A stretch of 39,071 bases of DNA from Clostridiales bacterium (GCA_031270945.1 JAISWZ010000481.1:1-39071); one strand, 5' to 3'; positions 1 to 7,988 are shown, counted from the first letter of the stretch. Numbers and translations are program-made. Notes: generated by a model from the sequence alone, not told the origin.

Positions 1-1664
1 TAGCCGACGCTGAGAGGGTAGGTTTCTGCTGCCATGGTTTCTTGGGTGGCCTCTATGCCCTCTATCTTCAAAATTTTGATGTTGTCGCTCTTGTAAAGCT
101 TGTCAACGTAGTACTTGTATGAGTATCCGATGCTTCCGGCGCCATTGTCGTACTCCGCCACAGCGTTTACCATCTCGCCCATTCCCGCGAATATGACTGC
201 CTGTTCCGGCGGCGTCATAGGCTCGCCTTTCATAACCAGCTGCTCCATCCCGGTTTGGGATCCGGAGTTTTCGTCCCGCTGGTAGGGTTTTACGGGAACG
301 TCTTCTCCTCCGACTTCAGCCCAGCTTGTCACCTTCCCGGAATATATGCCCCTGATCTGGTCAAGGGTCAGGCTTTCAACTGGATTGTCCTTGTTGACGA
401 TGAAGACGAAAGCGTCAAGGCACACTTTTTCGATTTTGAGCGTTTCGCCGCGATAGTCCGCTATCCCCATTTCCGCCTCCGACGGATAGGTAGCCAGAAT
501 CAGATCAACGTAGTGCTCGTCTTCAGACATAGCGTGGCCTTCTTCATATTTTTCGTACAGGGCGGTGGCGGGTTGCCCCAAAGTCTTTCGTATCAGGTTT
601 CCATACGCGTAATCGGTGGTGCTAAACGAGGTGAAGCCTGAGAGATCGTCTTCTGAGAGGCCAAGGTGCTGGCGGGCGAATTCAATGGCCATTGGGACAG
701 CGACCGTTGAGCCGTCAAGCATTGGGTAGCCTCCAAACCTGAACCCGTAATAGGGCGTCTTGTCGTCTCCCGATCCCCAATGACCTTTCACATAGGCCTC
801 GCCTAGCTGGAACTGGCTGTCCTTGACGATTTGCCTCCAGTTTTCCGGGGCTTCATAGTCGGCAATGCTTAACCAAGAGTCCCCTATTATGTCAGCTTTT
901 CCGGAAAGAGTCAGCTCATTGTCCTTCAAGCCGTATCTCGCCACCGCGTTTCCGTCTTTATCGATCAGTGAAATGATATTCATGCTTGCCTCAATCGAGT
1001 TGGCGAAGCCGGAAATTTCATCAATCTTTGCGTGGCTGATTTCGCCTCGCTCCAGGTCGACGCGCATAATGGTGCTTGTCTCAGCGACAAAGAAGTATGA
1101 GTTTGCCATCCCTATCACTTCCGGGCTGCTTTTCACGTCAAACGAGAGCACTTCGTACGCTTCTGTCGCAGTGGCGAGGTACAAGGACAATGGGCCGCCC
1201 TCGGGAATTAGCTTGTAGAGGTTTGGGTAAAACTCCATGTTGATCGGCATGAGCTCCGGCGGGCTTTCCCGTCTGTTGGACACTATGCCCAAGCTGAAGA
1301 GCTGCCCGTTCACTTCCATCGCCGACTCGATGCCTGCGTCGGTTTCTTGCCAATACTGAACTACATCCATTATCTTGTAATTGTTAAAGTCGGTTCTGTC
1401 AAAGCCCGAAGCCTCTTTGAGCTTTCTTCCTGTGTAATCCTCGCCTGGAGAAAACTCAAGGGTTACCTTCTCAGGGAATGTGATGGCGGGAGTGGGCTCC
1501 ACGGGGCTTGGAGTGGGCTCCACAGCAACGGGCTCCGCAGTAGGCTCGCTGGTCTGCGATGGCGCAGAGGCTTGCGCAGGCGCAGTTGGCTCAACCGCTG
1601 ATCCTGCCTTTTCGCCGCATCCTGCAAGCAAGAGCAACATCAATATAACGGCTAACGTTTTCAT
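1..1664 (-). CDS. PstS-like phosphate-type substrate-binding lipoprotein, C-terminus beyond window
   Basis: The reading frame stays open from an ATG at 1664 to the left window edge, giving at least 554 residues. AGGAGG at 1672-1677 sets the start. A short hydrophobic leader ends in a lipobox (LLAGC, Cys16), so it should be an exported lipoprotein. A Pro/Thr/Glu-rich linker follows to about residue 60, then a segment of about 230 residues that I do not recognise. From about residue 300 it matches the PstS/PBP-like family: YPMLDGSTVAVPMA, then LTLDQIRGIYSGKVTSW, a GSQTG anion-loop motif near residue 467, and GSIGYSYKYY. Known PstS proteins are about 280-330 residues, so this one carries a large extra N-terminal domain. 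It probably binds phosphate or another oxyanion at the cell surface. Any transport partners would lie outside the window. Confidence 0.85.
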   Translation of the reverse strand, partial: MKTLAVILMLLLLAGCGEKAGSAVEPTAPAQASAPSQTSEPTAEPVAVEPTPSPVEPTPAITFPEKVTLEFSPGEDYTGRKLKEASGFDRTDFNNYKIMDVVQYWQETDAGIESAMEVNGQLFSLGIVSNRRESPPELMPINMEFYPNLYKLIPEGGPLSLYLATATEAYEVLSFDVKSSPEVIGMANSYFFVAETSTIMRVDLERGEISHAKIDEISGFANSIEASMNIISLIDKDGNAVARYGLKDNELTLSGKADIIGDSWLSIADYEAPENWRQIVKDSQFQLGEAYVKGHWGSGDDKTPYYGFRFGGYPMLDGSTVAVPMAIEFARQHLGLSEDDLSGFTSFSTTDYAYGNLIRKTLGQPATALYEKYEEGHAMSEDEHYVDLILATYPSEAEMGIADYRGETLKIEKVCLDAFVFIVNKDNPVESLTLDQIRGIYSGKVTSWAEVGGEDVPVKPYQRDENSGSQTGMEQLVMKGEPMTPPEQAVIFAGMGEMVNAVAEYDNGAGSIGYSYKYYVDKLYKSDNIKILKIEGIEATQETMAAETYPLSVG

Positions 1665-1857
1665 GTCTTTTCCTCCTGTTTTTTGGGGATGGGGCGTTAT
1701 GCTTTTTGTTCCCAGAATCTAATACGCAGCAAGGTGAGGAATTGTTCGATTACATTATTTTTACAGAAAAAAAGGCTGAATAAACGGCCAGAGAGGGCGA
1801 ATCAAAGAAAAGGCGCCAATCTGGTCTTATTCCAAAACCAAGCAGAATGGTGTAAGC

Positions 1858-1888
1858 AAAAAGCCGCTTGAAACCCAAGCGGCTTTTT
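1858..1888. terminator. bidirectional intrinsic terminator
   Basis: This is a perfect 13-bp stem (arms 1858-1870 and 1876-1888) with a 5-nt loop. The arms begin and end in runs of five A and five T, so it can stop transcription in both directions. It lies downstream of the csoR-type gene on the minus strand. Confidence 0.8.
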
Positions 1889-1926
1889 GCGTGAGACCAA
1901 GATTTGGGTTTTGCGCTAATCATATT

Positions 1927-1958
1927 ATGTTAAGCCTTCAGAGACTTAAACCAAGTGC
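1927..1958 (+). repeat. 32-nt dispersed repeat, copy 1
   Basis: This 32-nt stretch starting ATGTTAAGCCTTCAGA matches 20293-20324 at 28 of 32 positions. Both copies are intergenic. The function is unknown. Confidence 0.55.
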
Positions 1959-2021
1959 GTCTCAAGCAGTCCCTAGCCAGGCCGCTCACAAGCGAATGGT
2001 TTCCCGAATATTTCAGACCTA

Positions 2022-2054
2022 GGCAAGGCCGCTGGCGCTTCCAGCGGCCTTGCC
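2022..2054. other. perfect hairpin without T-run
   Basis: Arms 2022-2035 and 2041-2054 form a perfect 14-bp GC-rich stem with a 5-nt loop, 34 bp downstream of the csoR-type stop codon. No T-run follows on either strand, so it may be an mRNA 3'-end stabiliser or a palindromic repeat rather than a terminator. Confidence 0.5.
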
Positions 2055-2088
2055 CTATGCCAGCGCATTGTTTTCGCGCGCTGCGCAA

Positions 2089-2421
2089 TCAGCCTTTGAG
2101 CAAAAGCCTTATGGCTTTGTTCAGCTCGTCCACAGCCGCCATGTCTCCTGTCTTCACCGCATCCACGATGCAGTGGTCTATATGGTCTTGCAGTATGAGT
2201 TCGCAGATGCCATTTATCGCTGAACGCACAGCTGAAAGCTGAATCAGCACTTCGGGGCATTCTCGGCCGTCTTGAACCATTGTTTTAACAGCGTTCAGAT
2301 GTCCGATTGCACGAGATAGGCGATTCAAGACAGCCTTGGTTTCCGTGTGAGTATGGCTGTGGCTTTGCGCTTCGCCAGCGTGGCTGTGCGTTGCTCCATT
2401 GTGTTCATGCTCGTCGCTCAT
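2089..2421 (-). CDS. csoR: CsoR/RcnR-family metal-sensing repressor, His-rich N-terminus
   Basis: This is a 110-residue protein of the DUF156 (CsoR/RcnR/FrmR) all-helical repressor family. These proteins bind operator DNA as tetramers and release it when the sensed metal or aldehyde binds. The ligand residues are visible: Cys55 in GREC, then His80 and Cys84 in DHIDHC. The spacing C-x24-H-x3-C equals that of copper-sensing CsoR (Cys36, His61, Cys65) and differs from nickel-type RcnR, which has His at the last position. The first 25 residues carry seven His in HEH/HSH/HSHTH clusters, a likely extra metal-binding tail. I chose the ATG at 2421 because AGGAG lies 8 nt upstream; an in-frame ATG at 2460 has no such site. 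It is divergent from the ABC importer at 2808 and could control it. Confidence 0.88.
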   Translation of the reverse strand: MSDEHEHNGATHSHAGEAQSHSHTHTETKAVLNRLSRAIGHLNAVKTMVQDGRECPEVLIQLSAVRSAINGICELILQDHIDHCIVDAVKTGDMAAVDELNKAIRLLLKG

Positions 2422-2474
2422 GCGTGATGCTCCTCTCTTGGCCATAGACATAACAGCCAATGCGGCTCCAAAGC

Positions 2475-2494
2475 CCCTAAAATGAAAATTAGGG
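2475..2494. promoter_or_regulatory. inverted repeat upstream of csoR-type gene
   Basis: CCCTAA (2475-2480) and TTAGGG (2489-2494) form a dyad with an 8-nt spacer, about 55 bp upstream of the repressor start. It could be an autoregulatory operator, but it does not look like the G/C-rich CsoR operators known from other bacteria. Confidence 0.3.
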
Positions 2495-2505
2495 CATTTA
2501 TAAAA

Positions 2506-2557
2506 GCCGCCTAAGCGGTGCCGTGCGCCGCCTAAGCGGTGCTGTGCGCCGCCTAAT
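2506..2557. repeat. 21-bp tandem palindromic repeat, cluster A (2.5 units)
   Basis: Units at 2506-2526 and 2527-2547, with a partial one from 2548, each contain GCCGCCTAAGCGG followed by TGCYGTGC. The two full units differ at one base. The core is the reverse complement of the GCCGCTTAGGCGGC palindrome repeated at 30963-31037, so both clusters belong to one repeat family. It sits in the divergent region between the csoR-type gene and the ABC importer. Confidence 0.75.
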
Positions 2558-2607
2558 CAGCTTGCTTTAAGTTTATCACAAAAAAAATCGAAAACAATCC
2601 CCCGGGG

Positions 2608-2640
2608 AGGCTTGCGGCGCAAATTGAGCAAGCCTATAAT
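2608..2640 (+). promoter_or_regulatory. probable promoter of ABC importer operon with overlapping dyad
   Basis: TTGCGG (2612-2617) and a consensus TATAAT (2635-2640) are separated by exactly 17 bp, as in a sigma-A promoter. An 8-bp inverted repeat AGGCTTGC...GCAAGCCT (2608-2615 and 2628-2635) spans from the -35 to the first base of the -10, where a bound repressor would block polymerase. A further hairpin at about 2640-2670 falls in the leader RNA. This makes regulation by the adjacent CsoR-type protein or another repressor plausible, but that is inference. Confidence 0.5.
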
Positions 2641-2807
2641 TCTTTCTGAGCGCCAAGGCGCCAGAAAGAAAAATGGCAATTCCGATGTTCCGCCGCAACA
2701 GGTTGATTAAGAAAAGGGCTTGAATCCAAGCCTTTTGCCAAAGCCTAAGCCCTTGCTCGATCCTAGCGGCGAAATCCTAGGAATCGCAAAAATCATGGAG
2801 GAATCAG

Positions 2808-4496
2808 ATGAAAAAGAAACTTGCAGCATTGCTCTTCGCCCTAGTGATAGCGCTTGCTGGATGCGCCAAAGCAGCGCTTCCTGAAGAGAGCGCAACTGTC
2901 CCTGAATCAAGCGCCCCGGATTTAAGCGCTTCGAATTCAAGCGCCTCGGATTCAAGCGCCCAGGCCGCGCCTGCCGCGCCCCAAGAACCTCAAGCCAAAA
3001 CAGAAGTCACCATCGGATTTCCGGGCATCCCCTCAAACTTCGATCCGCTGGCGACATCAGGGCATGGAAGCTTTGTCCCGCTGCTGTATTCCACGCTTGT
3101 GGCGCTTGACTCCGATGTGAATGTGGTTCCAGACCTGGCTGAAAGCTATGAAATTAGTGTTGACGCGCTTACATACACATTCAAGCTGAGGTCTGACGCG
3201 GTTTTCACTGACGGCGTGCCTGTCAAGGCGACAGATGCGGCGTTTACGCTTAACACTATCATGAGCTCAGCCTCTGAGATAGACTTGTCCGCTGTCGAAA
3301 GCGCAAGCGCCTCTGGAGACACAGTAACCGTAAAGCTGAAACAGCCCCGCTCGACATTCATACTTGATGTCGCTGGGATAGGCATAGCGCCTGAGCATGC
3401 GTACGGCTCAGATTTCGCGCTTTCGCCTTTGGGGTCAGGCCCGTTCAAGCTGGAGCAGTACGATGTTGACCAGCAGATGATACTGGTGGCAAACGAGCTC
3501 TACTACGGCAAAGCGCCCCAGATCAAGCGGGCGATCTTTGTGAACATGTCAGACGAGGATACCCAGCTGATAGCGGCAAAGTCGGGAGAGGTGGACATCA
3601 CCCTGACGTCCGCCCCAATAGCGGCCGCGACCCAGATAGAAGGATACAACCTTCTTGTCGAGAAAACCGTTGACAACATGGGAATAGTGATGCCGGTCAT
3701 TCCTGCCGGAAGCGGGACCAGCGCCTTGGGAAACCCCATGGGAAATGACATAACGAGTGATGTGAATCTGCGAAAGGCGATAGCCTACGCAATAGACCGC
3801 CAGCAGCTCTGCGACGAGGCGCTTAACGGCTACGGAACTCCGGCGTATTCAGAAAACGACGGAATGCCATGGTGGAATCCGGAAAGCGCGATTGAAACAG
3901 ATCTAGAGTACGCCAAAAAACTCTTGGATGACGCTGGCTGGGTTGACACGGACGGAGATGGGATCCGCGAAAAAAATGGGCTGAAGGCTTCGATCCCTGT
4001 CTACTACTTCGCTGGCGACAGCGCAAGGCAAGCCACAGCCATGAGCGCGGCAAACCAAGTCCTGGACATAGGCGTGGAGCTTAAAGTCGAAGGGCTGGGA
4101 GACAGCGACGTAATGAAGATCATGGTTTCTCAGCCTTTGATCCTGGCATGGGGAAGCTCCAACCCGATTACAAGCTACTACCTGTACCATTCATCCAGCA
4201 TAGGCAAGGACGACTGGTATGATCCAGAGAGCTTTGGAAACCCGACTGTAGACAAATACCTGGATCAGGCGCTTAACGCCAAGAGCGTAGAAGAAGCGAT
4301 CCCATTCTGGCAAAAGGCCCAGTGGGACGGACAGACAGGCACAAGCATGAGAGGCGAGTGCCCGTACATTTTCCTGGTAAACAAAGACCATCTATATTTT
4401 CGCCGTGACGGCTTGAACACAGGCAAGCAAATGATCCACGCGCATGGCGCGTCTTGGACCCTTGTTGCCAACCTGAGGGACTGGCATTGGGAATAA
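2808..4496 (+). CDS. ABC importer substrate-binding lipoprotein, family 5 (peptide/nickel type)
   Basis: This 562-residue exported protein starts with a lysine-rich hydrophobic leader and a lipobox (ALAGC, Cys19), then a Ser/Ala/Pro-rich tether to about residue 60. The rest is a family 5 extracellular solute-binding domain (DppA/OppA/NikA type): VPDLAESYEIS, TYTFKLRSDAVFTDG and ADATAFTLN-like positions, LRKAIAYAIDRQQL, and the usual DTDGDGIREKNG loop. GGAGG (2797-2801) precedes the ATG. It should deliver its ligand to the two permeases encoded next. The ligand cannot be read from the sequence: peptides, nickel or a metal chelate are all possible. The nearby CsoR-type gene and a His-containing C-terminal HAHGASW motif make a metal-linked ligand worth considering. 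Confidence 0.9.
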   Translation: MKKKLAALLFALVIALAGCAKAALPEESATVPESSAPDLSASNSSASDSSAQAAPAAPQEPQAKTEVTIGFPGIPSNFDPLATSGHGSFVPLLYSTLVALDSDVNVVPDLAESYEISVDALTYTFKLRSDAVFTDGVPVKATDAAFTLNTIMSSASEIDLSAVESASASGDTVTVKLKQPRSTFILDVAGIGIAPEHAYGSDFALSPLGSGPFKLEQYDVDQQMILVANELYYGKAPQIKRAIFVNMSDEDTQLIAAKSGEVDITLTSAPIAAATQIEGYNLLVEKTVDNMGIVMPVIPAGSGTSALGNPMGNDITSDVNLRKAIAYAIDRQQLCDEALNGYGTPAYSENDGMPWWNPESAIETDLEYAKKLLDDAGWVDTDGDGIREKNGLKASIPVYYFAGDSARQATAMSAANQVLDIGVELKVEGLGDSDVMKIMVSQPLILAWGSSNPITSYYLYHSSSIGKDDWYDPESFGNPTVDKYLDQALNAKSVEEAIPFWQKAQWDGQTGTSMRGECPYIFLVNKDHLYFRRDGLNTGKQMIHAHGASWTLVANLRDWHWE

Positions 4497-5470
4497 CAAA
4501 GGCCATAGCAATTTATGCCCTGCGAGGCGTCACTCTGCTGCTGGCCGTAAGCATCCTTTCGTTTACGCTTGCCAACCTGTCGCCCATAAACCCTGAAACC
4601 CGCTACCGCCTCTCGCACCCAGGCGCGTCAGATGAGAACGTCTCTAGAATGCGCGAATACTGGGGCATAGACGAGCCTCCCGTAGAGCGCTACCTGGGCT
4701 GGCTTTCAGGAATACTAAGAGGTGACTGGGGCACGAGCACATCGTACCGCCAGCCGGTCTTGAGCGTCATAGGAGTAAGGTTTCAGGCTTCCCTAGCGCT
4801 TATGATGACAGCCTGGACATTTTCCGGCCTCCTTGGATATGGCGTTGGATGCCTGATGGGCGTGTTCCGAAACAGGATGGTTGATCGCATAGCCAGAAGG
4901 GTTTGCCTTTTCATGTGCTCAGTCCCGACTTTCTGGATCGGCCTGGTCTTTCTTGCCGTCTTTGCGGCAGCCTTGGGCTGGTTTCCCTTTGGCCTTGCCG
5001 TGCCGCCAGGAATTCCGCCTGAACAAGTGACTGTCGCCCAGCGCATCCATCATCTTATTCTTCCAGCTTTGACGCTCTCCTTTTTGTCTTTTGCCAACCT
5101 CTCCCTTCATACCAGGGAAAAGCTCATAGACGTGTATGACTCCGATTTCGTCTTGTTCGCTCGCGCAAGAGGAGAAAGCGACATTGAGATCCTCTTTCGC
5201 CATGGCATCAGGAATTCCGTTATCCCAGCGCTTACGATGCAGTTCGGATCCTTTGCCGAGCTCTTCGGAGGATCTGTCTTTGCTGAAACCATTTTCAGCT
5301 ACCCAGGACTAGGCGCGGCCGTCTCAGCCGCCGGATCCGGTGCCAGCGACATGCCTCTTTTTCTTGGAATAGTCCTGTTTTCCGCATGTTTCATATTTGT
5401 TGGAAACCTGATAGCCAACATCCTGACCCACGTGATCGATCCAAGAACCAGAGAGGGGGCAAAAGCTTGA
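4487..5470 (+). CDS. ABC importer permease 1 (DppB/NikB type)
   Basis: This is an inner-membrane permease of the binding-protein-dependent transport family, about 327 residues with roughly six hydrophobic helices. The N-terminal helix is followed by the family features YWGIDEPPVERYLGWL and GDWGTS. The cytoplasmic EAA loop that docks on the ATPase is in ARARGESDIEILFRHGIRN. I place the start at TTG 4487, because GAGGGA (4475-4480) lies 6 nt upstream and the protein then begins at the first membrane helix. A TTG at 4454 would add 11 residues without a good ribosome site. The gene overlaps the end of the binding-protein gene by 10 bp, which suggests translational coupling. Confidence 0.88.
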   Translation: MGITKAIAIYALRGVTLLLAVSILSFTLANLSPINPETRYRLSHPGASDENVSRMREYWGIDEPPVERYLGWLSGILRGDWGTSTSYRQPVLSVIGVRFQASLALMMTAWTFSGLLGYGVGCLMGVFRNRMVDRIARRVCLFMCSVPTFWIGLVFLAVFAAALGWFPFGLAVPPGIPPEQVTVAQRIHHLILPALTLSFLSFANLSLHTREKLIDVYDSDFVLFARARGESDIEILFRHGIRNSVIPALTMQFGSFAELFGGSVFAETIFSYPGLGAAVSAAGSGASDMPLFLGIVLFSACFIFVGNLIANILTHVIDPRTREGAKA

Positions 5471-6282
5471 GCAATAGAACATCTGCCGCAATCTCGGCCT
5501 CCGCAACCCTTGCCATTATCCTGGCCATTTACATCGCAGGGGCCCTTTTGCCCGAGTCTGCGCTTCGAGCGAACTTCTCTCAAAAGGGGCTTCCCCCATC
5601 CTTTGAGCATCTGTTCGGAACGGACTTTTTAGGGCGGGACATGTTTGTCCGCACCTGCAAAGGGCTGTCCCTCAGCTTGTCCATAGGCGCCGTCGCAAGC
5701 GCCATCTCAGCTTTCATAGCCCTTGCTGTCGGCTTGGCGGCCGCTCTTGGAAGCGAGTTCGTGGATTACGCCATCAACTGGTTCATAGACGTGTTCATGA
5801 GCGTTCCTCATACAGTGCTAATCATACTTATTTCCATCGCGCTCTCCAGAGGCGCCTTTGGAATGATGGCCGGAGTGGCGGTCACACATTGGGTCAGCCT
5901 CGCCCGCGTCATAAGGGGAGAGGTCATGCAGATCAGAAGCCAGCAGTATATCGCCGCCTCTCGCAGATTTGGGAAGTCCTCGCTCTGGATAGCCAGGCAC
6001 CACATGCTCCCGCATCTGATGCCCCAGTTCTTTGTAGGCTTGATATTGCTGTTCCCCCATGCCATACTCCATGAGTCAGGGCTTACCTTCCTTGGCTTTG
6101 GGCTTCCCCCGGAACAGCCTGCGGTAGGCGTTATACTCTCTGAAGCCATGAAGTACATTTCAGCTGGCGCCATTTGGCTTGCCGTCTTCCCAGGGCTCTC
6201 GCTGGTGGTTCTCGTTCTCCTGATAGACACATTAGGCCATTCCGCCAGACGGCTGCTGGCGCCAAGGGAGGCGCAGCTCTGA
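5467..6282 (+). CDS. ABC importer permease 2 (DppC/NikC type)
   Basis: This is the second membrane subunit, 271 residues. It has an N-terminal helix, the family motif LFGTDFLGRDMFVR near residue 45, further hydrophobic segments, and an EAA-type loop in SQQYIAASRRFGKSSLW. LTFLGFGLPPEQP near the C-terminus is characteristic of DppC/OppC/NikC. The start is TTG 5467, overlapping the previous stop by 4 bp, with a purine-rich GAGAGGGGG site just upstream. A longer in-frame start at 5386 would lie inside the previous gene and adds no family sequence. Confidence 0.88.
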   Translation: MSNRTSAAISASATLAIILAIYIAGALLPESALRANFSQKGLPPSFEHLFGTDFLGRDMFVRTCKGLSLSLSIGAVASAISAFIALAVGLAAALGSEFVDYAINWFIDVFMSVPHTVLIILISIALSRGAFGMMAGVAVTHWVSLARVIRGEVMQIRSQQYIAASRRFGKSSLWIARHHMLPHLMPQFFVGLILLFPHAILHESGLTFLGFGLPPEQPAVGVILSEAMKYISAGAIWLAVFPGLSLVVLVLLIDTLGHSARRLLAPREAQL

Positions 6283-7178
6283 TGCTGGAAGTGAAAAACC
6301 TGTCCCTCTTTTTTCGAATGTATGACAGAGCCTTCAAGCGCCAGGACTTGAAAGTCATCTCCAACCTCAACATTATAGCCCGCCCTGGCGAGATCATCGC
6401 GGTGGCGGGATCAAGCGGATCCGGCAAAAGCCTCCTGGCCCATGCGATCCTGGGCATCCTGCCTAAAAACGCGTTCATGAGCGGCGAAATGCTCTGGCAA
6501 AAAAATCCCCTAACAATCAAAATCCAAAAAAGACTGCGGGGCAAAGAGTTCGCTCTCGTCCCGCAGTCGGTGACATACCTGGATCCGCTCATGAAAGTTG
6601 GGCGTCAGGTGTCAAGAAGCAAAGATACGACCCTAAATCTCTTCAGGCGCTATCAACTGGATGAAAGCGCTGCCAGCCTTTTCCCCCATGAGCTGTCGGG
6701 AGGCATGGCAAGAAGAACCCTCCTAGGCGCCGCGCTGGCTGGCAACCCCAAGCTAGTTATAGCCGATGAGCCCACGCCAGGCCTGTCCCAAGACCTGGCC
6801 GAAAACGCCATGGCCCATCTTAGGGAAATGGCTAATAACGGCGCTGCAGTGCTCCTAATCACCCATGACATAGATCTAGCGCTCAGGTTTGCGGACAGGA
6901 TAGCGGTCTTTTACGCCGGCACAACCGTCGAGACAGCAAATGCCCAAGATTTCGCAAATGAAAGCCATCTTCGTCATCCTTACAGCAAAGCCCTATGGAG
7001 AGCCATGCCCCAAAACGGGTTTGAGCCAGCCCCAGGAACCCAGCCGTACGCTGGCGCCTTGCCCCAGGGCTGCCTGTATGCGCCCCGTTGCCCTTTCGCC
7101 ACACCTCTTTGCATAAATGCCCAGCCGGAATCCAGGCATCTCAGAGGCGGGGAGGTGAGCTGCAACCATGCGGATTGA
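6282..7178 (+). CDS. ABC importer ATPase 1 (DppD/NikD type)
   Basis: This is a 298-residue nucleotide-binding subunit. Walker A is GSSGSGKS (about residues 43-50), the Q-loop lies in VPQSVTYLDP, the signature is LSGGM, Walker B is LVIADEPT and the switch histidine is in LLITHD. The C-terminal oligopeptide/dipeptide-type extension GCLYAPRCPFATPLC is present, as expected for DppD/OppD/NikD. The start ATG overlaps the upstream stop in the arrangement ATGA, and GGGAGG lies 10 nt upstream. Next to the usual Walker B it has PTPGLSQDLAE in place of the common TSALD, a small departure in the D-loop. Confidence 0.9.
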   Translation: MLEVKNLSLFFRMYDRAFKRQDLKVISNLNIIARPGEIIAVAGSSGSGKSLLAHAILGILPKNAFMSGEMLWQKNPLTIKIQKRLRGKEFALVPQSVTYLDPLMKVGRQVSRSKDTTLNLFRRYQLDESAASLFPHELSGGMARRTLLGAALAGNPKLVIADEPTPGLSQDLAENAMAHLREMANNGAAVLLITHDIDLALRFADRIAVFYAGTTVETANAQDFANESHLRHPYSKALWRAMPQNGFEPAPGTQPYAGALPQGCLYAPRCPFATPLCINAQPESRHLRGGEVSCNHAD

Positions 7179-7833
7179 GGCAAAAGACCTGGAGTTCGGG
7201 TATAATAATAATAATAATAAAAATATAAATAATAAAAATATAAACAAAAATAATAATAAAAATAAAAACAAAAATATTATCAGCCGCCTGAGCCTCACAG
7301 TTGACAGCCATGAACGCACTGCCCTCATCGGCCCCTCCGGCTGCGGCAAAAGCACACTTTCGCATATCCTCGCAGGAAATTTGAAACCGCAGTCAGGGCA
7401 GGTGCTCATTGACAACAAGCCCCTGCCAAAACATGGCTTCTGCCCTGTCCAGCTGATCTGCCAGCACCCGGAAAAAGCGATCAACCCCCGCTGGAAGCTT
7501 GGCAAAACGCTCACCGAAGCCTGGTCTCCAGATGCCCAGTTTCTCGAAGCCATGGGAATAGAAAAAGCCTGGCTAAACCGCTACCCCGTAGAGCTCTCAG
7601 GCGGCGAGCTGCAGCGCTTTTGCATAGCCCGCGCCCTAGCGCCCCAAACCAGCTTTATTATAGCCGATGAGATGAGCACAATGCTGGACATGATAACCCA
7701 AGCTCAGATCTGGCAAGCGCTCTTGCGCATCGCAGACGAAAGAGGGCTGGGGCTCATCGCTGTAACGCATAGCATGGAGCTGGCGAAGCGTGTTTGCTCT
7801 AGAGTTATAGAGTTCGAAAGCTTGATGGAATAA
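7168..7833 (+). CDS. ABC importer ATPase 2 (DppF/NikE type) with Asn/Lys insertion
   Basis: This is a 221-residue ATPase, shorter than usual for DppF/OppF (about 260-330) because the C-terminal extension is missing. Walker A is GPSGCGKS, the Q-loop is in ICQHPEKAINP, the signature is LSGGELQR, Walker B is IIADEMST (Met in place of the common Pro, catalytic Glu kept) and the switch His is in VTHS. Residues 13-36 are a pure Asn/Lys/Ile run placed between the A-loop Tyr (EFGY) and the second strand. Relatives normally have only a short loop there. The insertion keeps frame and the motifs after it are intact, so the protein is probably functional. The gene overlaps the previous one by 11 bp; GGGGAGG lies 12 nt upstream. 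Confidence 0.88.
   Translation: MRIEAKDLEFGYNNNNNKNINNKNINKNNNKNKNKNIISRLSLTVDSHERTALIGPSGCGKSTLSHILAGNLKPQSGQVLIDNKPLPKHGFCPVQLICQHPEKAINPRWKLGKTLTEAWSPDAQFLEAMGIEKAWLNRYPVELSGGELQRFCIARALAPQTSFIIADEMSTMLDMITQAQIWQALLRIADERGLGLIAVTHSMELAKRVCSRVIEFESLME
7203..7277 (+). repeat. in-frame AAT/AAA microsatellite inside ABC ATPase gene
   Basis: About 72 bp made almost only of AAT, AAA, AAC and ATA codons, with no G and very little C, in a gene that is otherwise G+C-balanced. It encodes residues 13-36 of the ATPase. Its composition is like the A-rich tracts at 7834-7934 and 38664-38756. Confidence 0.85.
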
Positions 7834-7934
7834 GAAAACAAAAACAAAAAACAAAAAACAAAAATAAAAAAACAAAAAATATAAAAAGATAAACAAAAAA
7901 ACAAAAACCCAAAACCAAATCAACAAAAACAAGC
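7834..7934 (+). repeat. A-rich, G-poor tract after the ABC operon
   Basis: About 100 bp of runs of A broken by single C or T lie between the last ABC gene and its terminator. It is untranslated but resembles the microsatellite inside that gene. Confidence 0.75.
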
Positions 7935-7968
7935 AAAAAGCGCTTGGGGGAACCCCCAAGCGCTTTTT
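7935..7968. terminator. strong bidirectional terminator
   Basis: A perfect 16-bp stem (7935-7950 with 7953-7968) has a two-base nominal loop and A5/T5 ends. It lies between the converging ABC operon and xylanase gene and can end both transcripts. Confidence 0.9.
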
Positions 7969-7988
7969 GCATTGCAAACTTTGATTTA

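Larger units (their letters stand above)
1665..2088. other. intergenic region with two hairpins
   Basis: No gene is visible between the PstS-like gene and the csoR-type gene. The stretch holds a terminator hairpin, a second hairpin without a T-run, and a 32-nt sequence that recurs near 20.3 kb; each is listed separately. Confidence 0.6.
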
